From Solobacterium sp. UBA636 (GTDB taxonomy: Bacteria; Bacillota_I; Bacilli_A; Erysipelotrichales; Erysipelotrichaceae), in assembly GCA_002299675.1 (NCBI GenBank), contig DBOW01000121.1, forward strand, positions 1,956-8,345: a DNA stretch of 6,390 bases. Reading direction: 5' to 3'. How positions within the stretch are numbered: the stretch's first letter is position 1; every line of letters starts with the position of its first letter. Positions 1-5,868 of the stretch are shown here, piece after piece. The translations under genes were made by a program, and so were the position numbers. The notes below the pieces were generated by a model. That model searched no databases. It worked only from the letters and a program-made list of their open reading frames with translations, and was not told where the DNA came from.

Positions 1-329
1 GGTGCGGCACAAAGGTCTACTATAAGCTTAAAATCTCTGCCTTTAAGAAACTCACAGAAATATGAAGATTCAACATCCTGAGGATAAATAAGGCCCAGAT
101 TATAGGCTAAAGTTTTACCGATATTTTCTGAGTCAGTGTAATAAGAATTGCTGTTCAGACCTGATGAATGATAGTTAAAATCAATCAGTGAAAGAATGTC
201 TTCTTTATTTGACTTGCAGGTATTCAGAAAGAATCCGTGCGTAGCCTTTTCATTAAGCAGTTCAATAAATCTCTGTGCATCATTGCCAAAATAGTTCTGA
301 CATCTTAAGTAGAAATCTTTAATGTTCAT
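1..329 (-). CDS. RsmB/RsmF-type (NOL1/NOP2/Sun) RNA m5C methyltransferase, N-terminal part, cut by window edge
   Basis: This is the first ~110 codons of a SAM-dependent RNA cytosine-5 methyltransferase, which probably acts on 16S rRNA. The frame is open from the ATG at 329 to base 1. Around residues 34-46 FFLNTCKSNKEDIL resembles the family's R-V-N-T-L-K segment. Residues 71-90 (GKTLAYNLGLIYPQDVESSY) match the region that usually reads H-P-x-x-x-x-G-x-x-x-x-Q-E-x-S. The visible part ends in VDLCAAP, the start of SAM-binding motif I (D-L-C-A-A-P-G-G-K). The catalytic cysteines lie outside the window, so activity cannot be judged. AGGG (337-340), 7 nt upstream of the ATG, is a modest ribosome binding site. 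The gene overlaps the end of the FAD synthetase gene by 11 bp, implying translational coupling in the truB operon. RsmF-like is the best guess, but the exact target base is not readable here, so no symbol is given. Confidence 0.85.
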   Translation of the reverse strand, partial: MNIKDFYLRCQNYFGNDAQRFIELLNEKATHGFFLNTCKSNKEDILSLIDFNYHSSGLNSNSYYTDSENIGKTLAYNLGLIYPQDVESSYFCEFLKGRDFKLIVDLCAA

Positions 330-885
330 AGTGATACCCTAAGAGCCTGTCTACATATGCGTAGTTCTTTTTTTCAATTTCTTTCTTGATTCTGGTTGAT
401 GATACTTTTTCATTGTCCAGGGTTACTTCTTCTACTTCATAGACAGGACAGATATTCTTTAGTTCACTGTTAAGTGTGTGATAATCCCCTTCTCCTTTAT
501 AGCCATAGTGAAAATCAAAACCGCACACCAGTCCCTTAAGATTGAAATTATTAAGATATGTCTTTACAAAGTTTTCTTTAGATAAGGACATTACTTCTTT
601 ATTGAATTCAATTACCACAACAGCTTTAATTCCGTAATGCTCAAAAAGTTCTACTCTTCTTTCAAAGCTGTTGATGTGATTAACTTTTGATGATGAAATA
701 ATATCCGCCGGATCTGGATAAAAGGTTATCAGAATAGGTTCTACATTAAGTTTCTTAGCTTCTTTAACTGTTTTATGAATTAAAGCCTGATGTCCCAGGT
801 GTACACCATCAAAAAAGCCAATGCAGGCTACATTGTCTGGAAGTGATGGAATCTTATTTTCACTTACATAATATATATTAATCAA
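319..885 (-). CDS. ribF: FAD synthetase (FMN adenylyltransferase), RibF-like without riboflavin kinase domain
   Basis: The 188-residue protein matches the N-terminal nucleotidyltransferase half of bacterial RibF, which adenylylates FMN to FAD with ATP. Visible motifs are GFFDGVHLGHQ at 23-33 (the ATP-binding H-x-G-H type signature), TFYPDP at 54-59, GFDFHYGYKGEGD at 122-134 and SSTRI at 162-166. It ends at LLGYHYEH, exactly where canonical RibF (about 300 residues, LLGRPY) continues into the riboflavin kinase domain. That second domain is absent, and the next gene starts inside this one, so no kinase fragment is left downstream. The start is TTG at 885-883, overlapping the truB stop as TTGA, with AGAGG 6 nt upstream; no in-frame ATG precedes the GFFDGVH motif. 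It is the second gene of truB-ribF-methyltransferase, a common Bacillota pairing. FAD synthesis is a confident inference. Riboflavin phosphorylation must come from elsewhere, or FMN must be supplied. Confidence 0.9.
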   Translation of the reverse strand: MINIYYVSENKIPSLPDNVACIGFFDGVHLGHQALIHKTVKEAKKLNVEPILITFYPDPADIISSSKVNHINSFERRVELFEHYGIKAVVVIEFNKEVMSLSKENFVKTYLNNFNLKGLVCGFDFHYGYKGEGDYHTLNSELKNICPVYEVEEVTLDNEKVSSTRIKKEIEKKNYAYVDRLLGYHYEH

Positions 886-1721
886 AACAGACCTCTTTTA
901 GAAACATAATAGTTATTTTCTTTTGCATATATCGCAACGCATTTTCCTTCATGAGAAATCAGCACTTCATCATAATTACAGTCAAGCTTAACTCTTTTAC
1001 CGTTAATAAAGTCAAAAGTATTTTCAACTTCTATTTCCGGATATCTTTTGATGAGCAGTTCATGCAGATCATGAACATGATAAATTCCCTGCAGCACATC
1101 TTCAAACTTATCAGCCTGATCTACATTAATTTCATTTATACTGGTTCTTCTTAGTTCTTTCAGGGTACCGATAATATTCAGCTTCTTCAGAATATCCTGA
1201 AGAAGTACTCTGATATAAGTACCCGAAGATACTTTGCAGCGAAAGGAAAAAGTTCTCTCATTTACATTCAGCAGTTCAATCTCAGATACATTTACAGGTC
1301 TGGGTTCAAGCTCTACAGTTTTGCCTTCACGCTGATATTCATAAAGCTTTTTGCCGTCTACCTTGATAGCCGAAGTCATAGGGGGAAGCTGCATTGAATC
1401 ACCAAGAAAAGACTTAAGCGCATTGTCTATATCATTTCTATCAGGCATGGTTTCTTCTTTTTCTTCAATAATACTGCCATCAATATCCAGTGTATCGGTA
1501 GAACAGCCAATCAGGCATTCCGCAATATATTCCTTGCTGTCGCTCACAAGAAACTGATTGGCTTTAGTATCCTTATCACTTAAAACTATCATTAAGCCAG
1601 TGGCATTGGGGTCTAAAGTTCCGGTATGACCTATTTTTCTGGTACCAAGCACTTTTCTTAATCTGAAGCAGATGTCAAAGGAAGTCATTCCTTTTGGTTT
1701 ATCTATATATAAAATACTCAC
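882..1721 (-). CDS. truB: tRNA pseudouridine(55) synthase TruB
   Basis: The 279-residue protein isomerises U55 of the tRNA T-loop to pseudouridine in the cytoplasm. Motifs appear in family order: KPKGMTSFD at 8-16, GHTGTLDPNATG at 31-42 with the catalytic aspartate D37, KEY at 63-65, STDTLDIDG at 74-82, QLPPMTSAIKVDGKKLYEY at 111-129, and SGTYIR at 166-171. The C-terminal 50-60 residues (FINGKRVK and the YYVSKRGLF end) fit a short PUA-like RNA-binding tail. The length is close to the usual 290-310. The start is GTG at 1721: a TAG stop directly precedes it in frame, and the next ATG (Met12) would remove the conserved KPKG motif. No properly spaced Shine-Dalgarno is visible, because the only AGG touches the GTG. 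It leads an operon with ribF and an RNA methyltransferase, and the usual upstream partner rbfA is not here. A divergent radical SAM gene starts 23 bp away. Confidence 0.96.
   Translation of the reverse strand: MSILYIDKPKGMTSFDICFRLRKVLGTRKIGHTGTLDPNATGLMIVLSDKDTKANQFLVSDSKEYIAECLIGCSTDTLDIDGSIIEEKEETMPDRNDIDNALKSFLGDSMQLPPMTSAIKVDGKKLYEYQREGKTVELEPRPVNVSEIELLNVNERTFSFRCKVSSGTYIRVLLQDILKKLNIIGTLKELRRTSINEINVDQADKFEDVLQGIYHVHDLHELLIKRYPEIEVENTFDFINGKRVKLDCNYDEVLISHEGKCVAIYAKENNYYVSKRGLF
892..896 (-). promoter_or_regulatory. Shine-Dalgarno deciding the TTG start of ribF
   Basis: On the minus strand AGAGG is followed by six bases (TCTGTT) and the TTG start codon. It lies inside the last codons of truB. 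The good spacing and the 4-bp TTGA overlap support TTG as the real start and translational coupling of ribF to truB. Confidence 0.7.
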
Positions 1722-1744
1722 CTATTTATTGTAATATAAAAAGG
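1722..1744. promoter_or_regulatory. 23-bp divergent start region between truB and radical SAM gene, with overlapping -10-like hexamers
   Basis: Only 23 AT-rich bases separate the GTG of truB from the ATG of the divergent gene. On the minus strand TACAAT (1728-1733) lies 6 nt before the truB GTG. On the plus strand TAATAT (1732-1737) lies 7 nt before the ATG at 1745. The two hexamers overlap by 2 bp. Neither gene has a correctly spaced Shine-Dalgarno, as AGG abuts both start codons. No convincing -35 hexamers were found. Either transcripts begin at or next to the start codons, or the promoters lie inside the opposing coding sequences. The hexamer calls are weak. Confidence 0.35.
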
Positions 1745-2560
1745 ATGATTAAAAGAATTTATTTTGAAATAACTGATGCCTGCAACCTTAACTGTCCCTT
1801 CTGTACCAATGAAAAAGGAAACACTTTTGTAGATCTCGATACCTGCACAAGAGTACTTAAACAGATAAAAGAAGTATGTGACTATGTCTATCTGCATGTA
1901 CTTGGTGAACCGCTTTTGCATCCAGATATAGAAAAAATACTGGATTATTGCGATAAACTGAAACTTAATGTACAGCTTGTAACCAATGGTATTTTATTAA
2001 ACAGAAACATTCTTGAACACAGTTGTTTAAGAAAGCTTTCTGTTTCCCTTCATTCTGTCAATAATCTAGATATAGATAATTCCTACTTTGACAATATTGA
2101 TGAAATCATCAGGGACAATAAAGTAAATATTGAGCTTAGATTCTATGATCCTGAACATCTTGATACAAAGCTTAAAAGCTATCTGGATAAGCTTAATAAG
2201 GAATATGGCCTTGAAACAACTTCAAAAAAAGATTCCTACAGACTTAAGGACAATGTCTATATCTATTTCCAGGAACTATTCAGATGGCCAGATATTAATG
2301 ATGCCTATATAGGTGATAAAGGGAAATGCCTTGGTGCAGTAAACCAGCTGGCAGTGCTGCATGATTTAAGTGTTACAATATGCTGCCTGGATCCTAAAGG
2401 TCACAACAGAATCGGTACACTTAGAGAAAACAGTTTAAAGGAAATCATTGAATCCGAGGAATATAAAAAGCTAATTTCAAAACTGAAGAATAACAGACTG
2501 TGTAAGGAATTATGTACTAAATGTTCCTATCGCCTGCGTTTTGATGGAAAAAGTAATTAA
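1745..2560 (+). CDS. Radical SAM/SPASM domain protein, function unknown
   Basis: The 271-residue protein carries the radical SAM cluster motif C13-x3-C17-x2-C20 (DACNLNCPFC) at its very N-terminus. LGEP at 53-56 follows as the GGEP-like SAM-binding strand, then LVTNGILLN at 78-86, as expected of the partial TIM barrel. The C-terminal part has C195, a CC pair at 213-214 followed by LDPKG, then GTLRENSLKEI, and C253-x3-C257-x2-C260. This is a SPASM-like arrangement expected to hold an auxiliary 4Fe-4S cluster. Such proteins act in peptide maturation or as anaerobic sulfatase-maturase-like enzymes, but no substrate or precursor peptide gene is visible here. An in-frame TTG at 1694 would add 17 residues inside truB; ATG 1745 is preferred because it places the Cys motif where related short proteins have it. 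It is the only plus-strand gene, divergent from truB, and its 3' end overlaps the TrmH-like gene by 44 bp. Confidence 0.9.
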   Translation: MIKRIYFEITDACNLNCPFCTNEKGNTFVDLDTCTRVLKQIKEVCDYVYLHVLGEPLLHPDIEKILDYCDKLKLNVQLVTNGILLNRNILEHSCLRKLSVSLHSVNNLDIDNSYFDNIDEIIRDNKVNIELRFYDPEHLDTKLKSYLDKLNKEYGLETTSKKDSYRLKDNVYIYFQELFRWPDINDAYIGDKGKCLGAVNQLAVLHDLSVTICCLDPKGHNRIGTLRENSLKEIIESEEYKKLISKLKNNRLCKELCTKCSYRLRFDGKSN

Positions 2561-3227
2561 AGACAATTGCGGATAAGGAAGTTAAGGGAACTTCTTCATT
2601 TTCTCGATGTTTAATGTAGTATGATTCAATAAAGACATCATTAAGTTCATCAGCTTTATCCGGAATAATGATAGAATATCTGTCTTTTATATGAATGGTA
2701 TTAAGTTCTCTGGTTCCATTTGAAGTAAAAGGAATCAGAGTGTTCTTTGTGGTTTTCAGATATTCTTCAAAACTGTTGAAGCACACAATATTGCCATGGA
2801 AGAAAGAACCCATGGAAGCTCTGATAAGTTTTGGCGAAAATATATCAATCTTTGAATTGATAAGCACAATATCCCTCAAATCAAAAGATACAGCTGAGCG
2901 GATAATAGTACCAAGTCTGCCTTCATCTTTAAAATTATATAGAACCAGATGCCTGTCTGTTTTTAGGGCTGATGAATATTTTTTTAAAATACCAATGCCA
3001 TAACAGTTTTCTTTTATAGAGAGTTTTTCTATAATTCTGTCATCTTCTTTAACCGGTACTTCATGTATTCTGCATAAGCCTAAAAGAGTTTCCAGTTCTT
3101 TATTGCGGTAGGCTTTTGAAGATAAATAAACTTCTTTTACGTATTCTGGTCTTTTGATAAGAGCCTCGACAATAAGGGATATCCCCAGTATATAGCTGTT
3201 CCTTGACTGAGACGTGTATTTTTCCAT
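2517..3227 (-). CDS. SpoU/TrmH-family RNA 2'-O-methyltransferase-like protein with divergent SAM-site motifs
   Basis: The 236-residue protein looks like a SPOUT-class RNA ribose methyltransferase. An N-terminal substrate-binding-like part (about 1-90) is followed by the SpoU domain. DEGRLGTIIRSAVSF at 101-115 corresponds to motif 1 and keeps the conserved arginine (R110), but has R104 where family members usually have Asn (G-N-L-G-T-I-I-R). DIFSPKLIRASMGSFF at 128-143 is a strong family match. The segment expected to read G-N-E-G-x-G-L is IIPDKADEL (187-195), and the S-L-N-V-S-V-A motif is replaced by VPLTSLSAIVF (213-223). SAM binding at the knot may therefore be altered, or this is a diverged clade. 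ATG 3227 has no Shine-Dalgarno but lies 7 nt after a TATAAT. It is isolated between the clpB terminator and the convergent radical SAM gene. The rRNA or tRNA target is unknown. Confidence 0.85.
   Translation of the reverse strand: MEKYTSQSRNSYILGISLIVEALIKRPEYVKEVYLSSKAYRNKELETLLGLCRIHEVPVKEDDRIIEKLSIKENCYGIGILKKYSSALKTDRHLVLYNFKDEGRLGTIIRSAVSFDLRDIVLINSKIDIFSPKLIRASMGSFFHGNIVCFNSFEEYLKTTKNTLIPFTSNGTRELNTIHIKDRYSIIIPDKADELNDVFIESYYIKHRENEEVPLTSLSAIVFNYFFHQNAGDRNI
2576..2596 (+). terminator. Weak hairpin after the radical SAM gene, possible terminator
   Basis: AGGAAGTT (2576-2583) pairs with AACTTCTT (2589-2596) across a 5-nt loop, giving 8 bp with one G-U pair. It is followed by CATTTTCTC, which is only partly T-rich. 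It lies 15 bp past the radical SAM stop, inside the 3' coding region of the opposing methyltransferase gene. Low GC and a poor T-tract make this a weak candidate. Confidence 0.25.
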
Positions 3228-3234
3228 GACACAG

Positions 3235-3240
3235 ATTATA
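3235..3240 (-). promoter_or_regulatory. Consensus -10 (TATAAT) directly upstream of the TrmH-like gene
   Basis: On the minus strand a perfect TATAAT is followed by CTGTGTC and the ATG at 3227. Transcription would start at or within a few bases of the start codon. The 17-bp-spaced position upstream (3258-3263) reads TATAAA and is not a good -35. The hexamer abuts the T-tract of the clpB terminator, so it separates the two transcription units. A chance match in AT-rich DNA remains possible. Confidence 0.45.
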
Positions 3241-3272
3241 TAAAAAATAGAGGGCTTTTTATACCCTCTATT
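3241..3272 (-). terminator. Rho-independent terminator of clpB
   Basis: Read on the minus strand, AATAGAGGG (3272-3264) and CCCTCTATT (3254-3246) form a perfect 9-bp stem with a 9-nt loop. The stem ends in TT and TTTT follows it, giving a six-T run. It starts 4 bp after the clpB stop codon. The plus-strand reading lacks a T-tract, so it acts in the clpB direction. Confidence 0.88.
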
Positions 3273-3276
3273 CTAA

Positions 3277-5820
3277 TTATTTAATGATATAGTCATCATT
3301 TTCAAAGTCAACTGTGATATTTTTACTGTCTGGGTTGGCAATAATATATCTTGCGAGCTTTGATTCAATCTCTCTTTGAATATGACGTTTCATTGGACGG
3401 GCACCGAAGGTTTCATCATAGCCTTCAGCTACTATTGAATCCATAGCTTTATCTGTAATAGTTAATTCAATATCGGAATCCTTAAGTCTGTTTTTCAGCT
3501 GACCCAGGAATTTGCCGGCAATGTCCTTAATTACATTTCTGTTTAATGGATTAAAGATAATTATTTCATCAATACGGTTGATAAATTCAGGTTTAAATGA
3601 TTCTTTAATAACTTCATCATATTCTTTCTTCTTTAATACAGGATCTGTTTCAAAGGCGAATTTAGAACCCAGATTAGAAGTCATAATTATGATGGTATTC
3701 TTGAAATCAACAGTTACACCCTTAGAATCAGTAATACGGCCATCATCCAGTATCTGTAAAAGAATATTGAAGACATCAGGGTGAGCCTTTTCTATTTCAT
3801 CCAGAAGGACTATTGAATATGGCTTACGTCTTACAGCTTCAGTAAGCTGACCACCCTCTTCGTAGCCGACATATCCTGGAGGAGCTCCGATTAAACGGGA
3901 AACTGAGAACTTTTCCATGTACTCAGACATATCAATTCTGACAATCTTTGATTCATCATCAAAAAGCTGTTCAGCAAGCGCCTTGGCAACTTCGGTTTTA
4001 CCAACTCCAGTTGGACCCAGGAAGAGGAATGAACCGATTGGACGATTAATATCACCAATATTGGCCTTATTACGCAATATAGCATCCGATACAAGTTTAA
4101 GAGCTTCATCCTGACCCATTACTCTTTGTGAAAGAATATTGTCCAGATTTAAAAGCTTCTGTCTTTCGGTAGATAAGAGCTTACTTATTTCGATATGGGT
4201 CCATTTAGAGACAACCTCCGCAATAGTTTCTTCATTTACTACTTCCTTGATCATCTTGGAGTTATTAAGCTCTTGGGTCTCTTTTGATACCAGCTTTTCC
4301 AGTTCAGGAATAGTCTGATACTGCAGTCTGGCAGCTTCTTCATATCTTCCTTCATTCTGAGCCTGTGAGAAAGCCAGTTTAGCTTTTTCCAGTTTTTCTC
4401 TGGCGTCTTTGGCTTCTTCCAGTTCTTTCTTTTCAGCAGCCCATTTTTCGTAAAGAATATCTTTCTGATTCTTGAGATTTTCCAGTTCTTCAGATAAATC
4501 ATTCAGACGCTGTGCTGTTTTGGCATCTTTTTCTTTCTTTAAAGATACCTGTTCAATTTCCAGCTGCCTGATTTTTCTGATGAGTTCATCCAGTTCAGCA
4601 GGCATGGAATCCATTTCGACACGAACCATTGCACAGGCTTCATCAATCAGGTCTATTGCCTTATCAGGCAGGAATCTGTCGGTAATATAACGGTTAGAAA
4701 GTGTTGCGGCAGATATAATAGCTTCATCCTTGATCTTTACGCCATGATGAGCTTCAAAACGGTCTTTCAGGCCTCTCAGTATTGAGATAGTATCTTCAAC
4801 ACTTGGCTCATCAACAGTAACTTTCTGGAATCTTCTCTCCAGTGCTGCGTCTTTTTCTATATACTGACGGTATTCATCAAAAGTTGTTGCGCCAATACAT
4901 TTTAGTTCACCTCTTGCCAGCATTGGCTTAAGCAGATTGGCAGCATCCATGGCACCCTCGGTTTTACCGGCACCAACCAGATTATGTATTTCATCAATAA
5001 AGAGAATTATCTGTCCGTTTTTATCTTTTACTTCTTTCAAAACGGCTTTAAGTCTTTCTTCAAATTCACCACGATATTTGGCACCCGCAATCAGGGAACC
5101 CATATCCAGTTCAATCAGATCCTTATCCTTTAAAGACAAAGGAACATCGCCATTGAATATTCTCCAGGCCAGTCCTTCAACTATTGCAGTTTTACCTACA
5201 CCCGGTTCACCAATGAGCACCGGATTATTCTTGGTCTTGCGGGATAAGATTTCAACTACACGTCTTATTTCTTCGTCACGGCCAATAACCGGATCTACTT
5301 TACCATTTCTAACATCTTCAACCAGATTGCGTCCATATTTTTCCAGAGGATTCAGGTTGTTTTCATCAGACTGATTATTCATAGTTTTATTACCCCTTTC
5401 TTTTTGAATCTGTTCCATTATTTCCTGTTTAGAACAGCTTAAATTTTTCTGTATCTCCTTGGCAAATGTTGATTCATTATATATAACTGATATCAGCATA
5501 TCGAAGATACCGACATATTTATCACCCCTGTCTTTTGACCTAAGTTTCGCTTCATTGTAGGCGTTAAAGACATAGGCATTTACTGTAGGCTCCTGTTTAC
5601 TGTCTGAAACAGGAAGTCTCGAAATATAAGTATTACAGATATCCTTCAGCTTATTTGTGTTCTGTTTCAGCTTTTTAAAGACATGTTCTATATCATCATT
5701 GTTTAAAAGCGCCTTCAGAACATGCTGCAGAGATATCTCAATATTATGATTGTCAGCGGCAATCATAAATGATTTAGAGAGTATTTCCTGAAGTTTTTCA
5801 CTCATTTCATTAAAATCCAT
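3277..5820 (-). CDS. clpB: ATP-dependent disaggregase ClpB (Hsp100)
   Basis: The 847-residue protein has the full ClpB layout. A divergent double-repeat N-domain spans about 1-145. NBD1 has Walker A GEPGVGKT at 204-211, pore-loop Y249 in AGAKYRGEFEER, Walker B LFIDE at 273-277 and arginine-finger RR at 329-330. A coiled-coil middle domain (about 400-525, rich in Lys/Glu heptads) separates ClpB from ClpA/ClpX and binds DnaK in known ClpBs. NBD2 has Walker A GPTGVGKT at 602-609, Walker B VLLDE at 671-675, pore-loop GYVGYEEGG at 649-657 and sensor 2 GARP at 806-809. No ClpP-binding IGF-type loop was noticed, in keeping with a disaggregase. The hexamer threads aggregated proteins together with DnaK-DnaJ-GrpE, and dnaJ lies directly upstream. 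AGGAGG with 4-nt spacing supports the ATG at 5820, and CIRCE just upstream predicts HrcA repression. The length is near the usual 850-870. Confidence 0.98.
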   Translation of the reverse strand: MDFNEMSEKLQEILSKSFMIAADNHNIEISLQHVLKALLNNDDIEHVFKKLKQNTNKLKDICNTYISRLPVSDSKQEPTVNAYVFNAYNEAKLRSKDRGDKYVGIFDMLISVIYNESTFAKEIQKNLSCSKQEIMEQIQKERGNKTMNNQSDENNLNPLEKYGRNLVEDVRNGKVDPVIGRDEEIRRVVEILSRKTKNNPVLIGEPGVGKTAIVEGLAWRIFNGDVPLSLKDKDLIELDMGSLIAGAKYRGEFEERLKAVLKEVKDKNGQIILFIDEIHNLVGAGKTEGAMDAANLLKPMLARGELKCIGATTFDEYRQYIEKDAALERRFQKVTVDEPSVEDTISILRGLKDRFEAHHGVKIKDEAIISAATLSNRYITDRFLPDKAIDLIDEACAMVRVEMDSMPAELDELIRKIRQLEIEQVSLKKEKDAKTAQRLNDLSEELENLKNQKDILYEKWAAEKKELEEAKDAREKLEKAKLAFSQAQNEGRYEEAARLQYQTIPELEKLVSKETQELNNSKMIKEVVNEETIAEVVSKWTHIEISKLLSTERQKLLNLDNILSQRVMGQDEALKLVSDAILRNKANIGDINRPIGSFLFLGPTGVGKTEVAKALAEQLFDDESKIVRIDMSEYMEKFSVSRLIGAPPGYVGYEEGGQLTEAVRRKPYSIVLLDEIEKAHPDVFNILLQILDDGRITDSKGVTVDFKNTIIIMTSNLGSKFAFETDPVLKKKEYDEVIKESFKPEFINRIDEIIIFNPLNRNVIKDIAGKFLGQLKNRLKDSDIELTITDKAMDSIVAEGYDETFGARPMKRHIQREIESKLARYIIANPDSKNITVDFENDDYIIK
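5380..5400 (-). promoter_or_regulatory. Candidate internal translation start for an N-domain-less ClpB
   Basis: On the minus strand GAAAGGGGT (5392-5400) precedes an in-frame ATG (5382-5380) coding Met147 of ClpB, with about 10 nt between the GGGG and the ATG. Met147 sits just after the N-domain, before LEKYGRNL of NBD1. E. coli clpB is known to use an internal start at almost the same place (about residue 149) to make a short ClpB. The product would be about 701 residues. The spacing is slightly long, so this is a candidate only. Confidence 0.45.
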
Positions 5821-5824
5821 AAAA

Positions 5825-5830
5825 CCTCCT
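5825..5830 (-). promoter_or_regulatory. Ribosome binding site of clpB, abutting CIRCE
   Basis: A perfect AGGAGG lies 4 nt before the clpB ATG and touches the downstream half of the CIRCE repeat. Folding of the CIRCE repeat in the mRNA would place a hairpin immediately beside the ribosome site. Confidence 0.85.
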
Positions 5831-5857
5831 TTAGCACTTATTAAATAAGAGTGCTAA
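5831..5857 (-). promoter_or_regulatory. CIRCE operator (HrcA-binding site) upstream of clpB
   Basis: The 27-bp element reads, on the minus strand, TTAGCACTC, a 9-bp spacer (TTATTTAAT), then AAGTGCTAA. This is the consensus TTAGCACTC-N9-GAGTGCTAA with a single mismatch (A for G) in the downstream half-site. In Bacillota, CIRCE binds the heat-shock repressor HrcA. It lies 11-37 bp before the clpB start, inside the dnaJ-clpB gap, giving clpB its own HrcA control. No clear -35/-10 pair could be fixed; TTTAAT inside the spacer is the best -10-like hexamer. Confidence 0.93.
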
Positions 5858-5868
5858 TAAACAAGCTT

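Noticed and set aside
951..1154. Small plus-strand frame opposite truB
   Set aside because: It is antisense to conserved truB coding sequence with no start signals; the same holds for the frame at 1351-1557.
1694..1744. Upstream TTG start giving the radical SAM protein 17 extra residues
   Set aside because: The extension overlaps the truB start, has no ribosome binding site, and would add residues ahead of a motif that is normally close to the N-terminus.
2695..3003. 102-codon plus-strand open frame opposite the TrmH-like gene
   Set aside because: It is a complement of a well-supported coding region, with no ribosome binding site or recognisable domain.
4251..4502. Lys/Trp-rich minus-strand frame within the clpB middle domain
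   Set aside because: It is an out-of-frame reading of the Lys/Glu-rich coiled-coil coding region of clpB.
4937..5374. 145-codon plus-strand open frame opposite clpB
   Set aside because: It lies entirely antisense to the NBD1 region of clpB. Its Ser/Ile/Leu-rich composition is what the complement of this coding sequence gives, and no family match was recognised.
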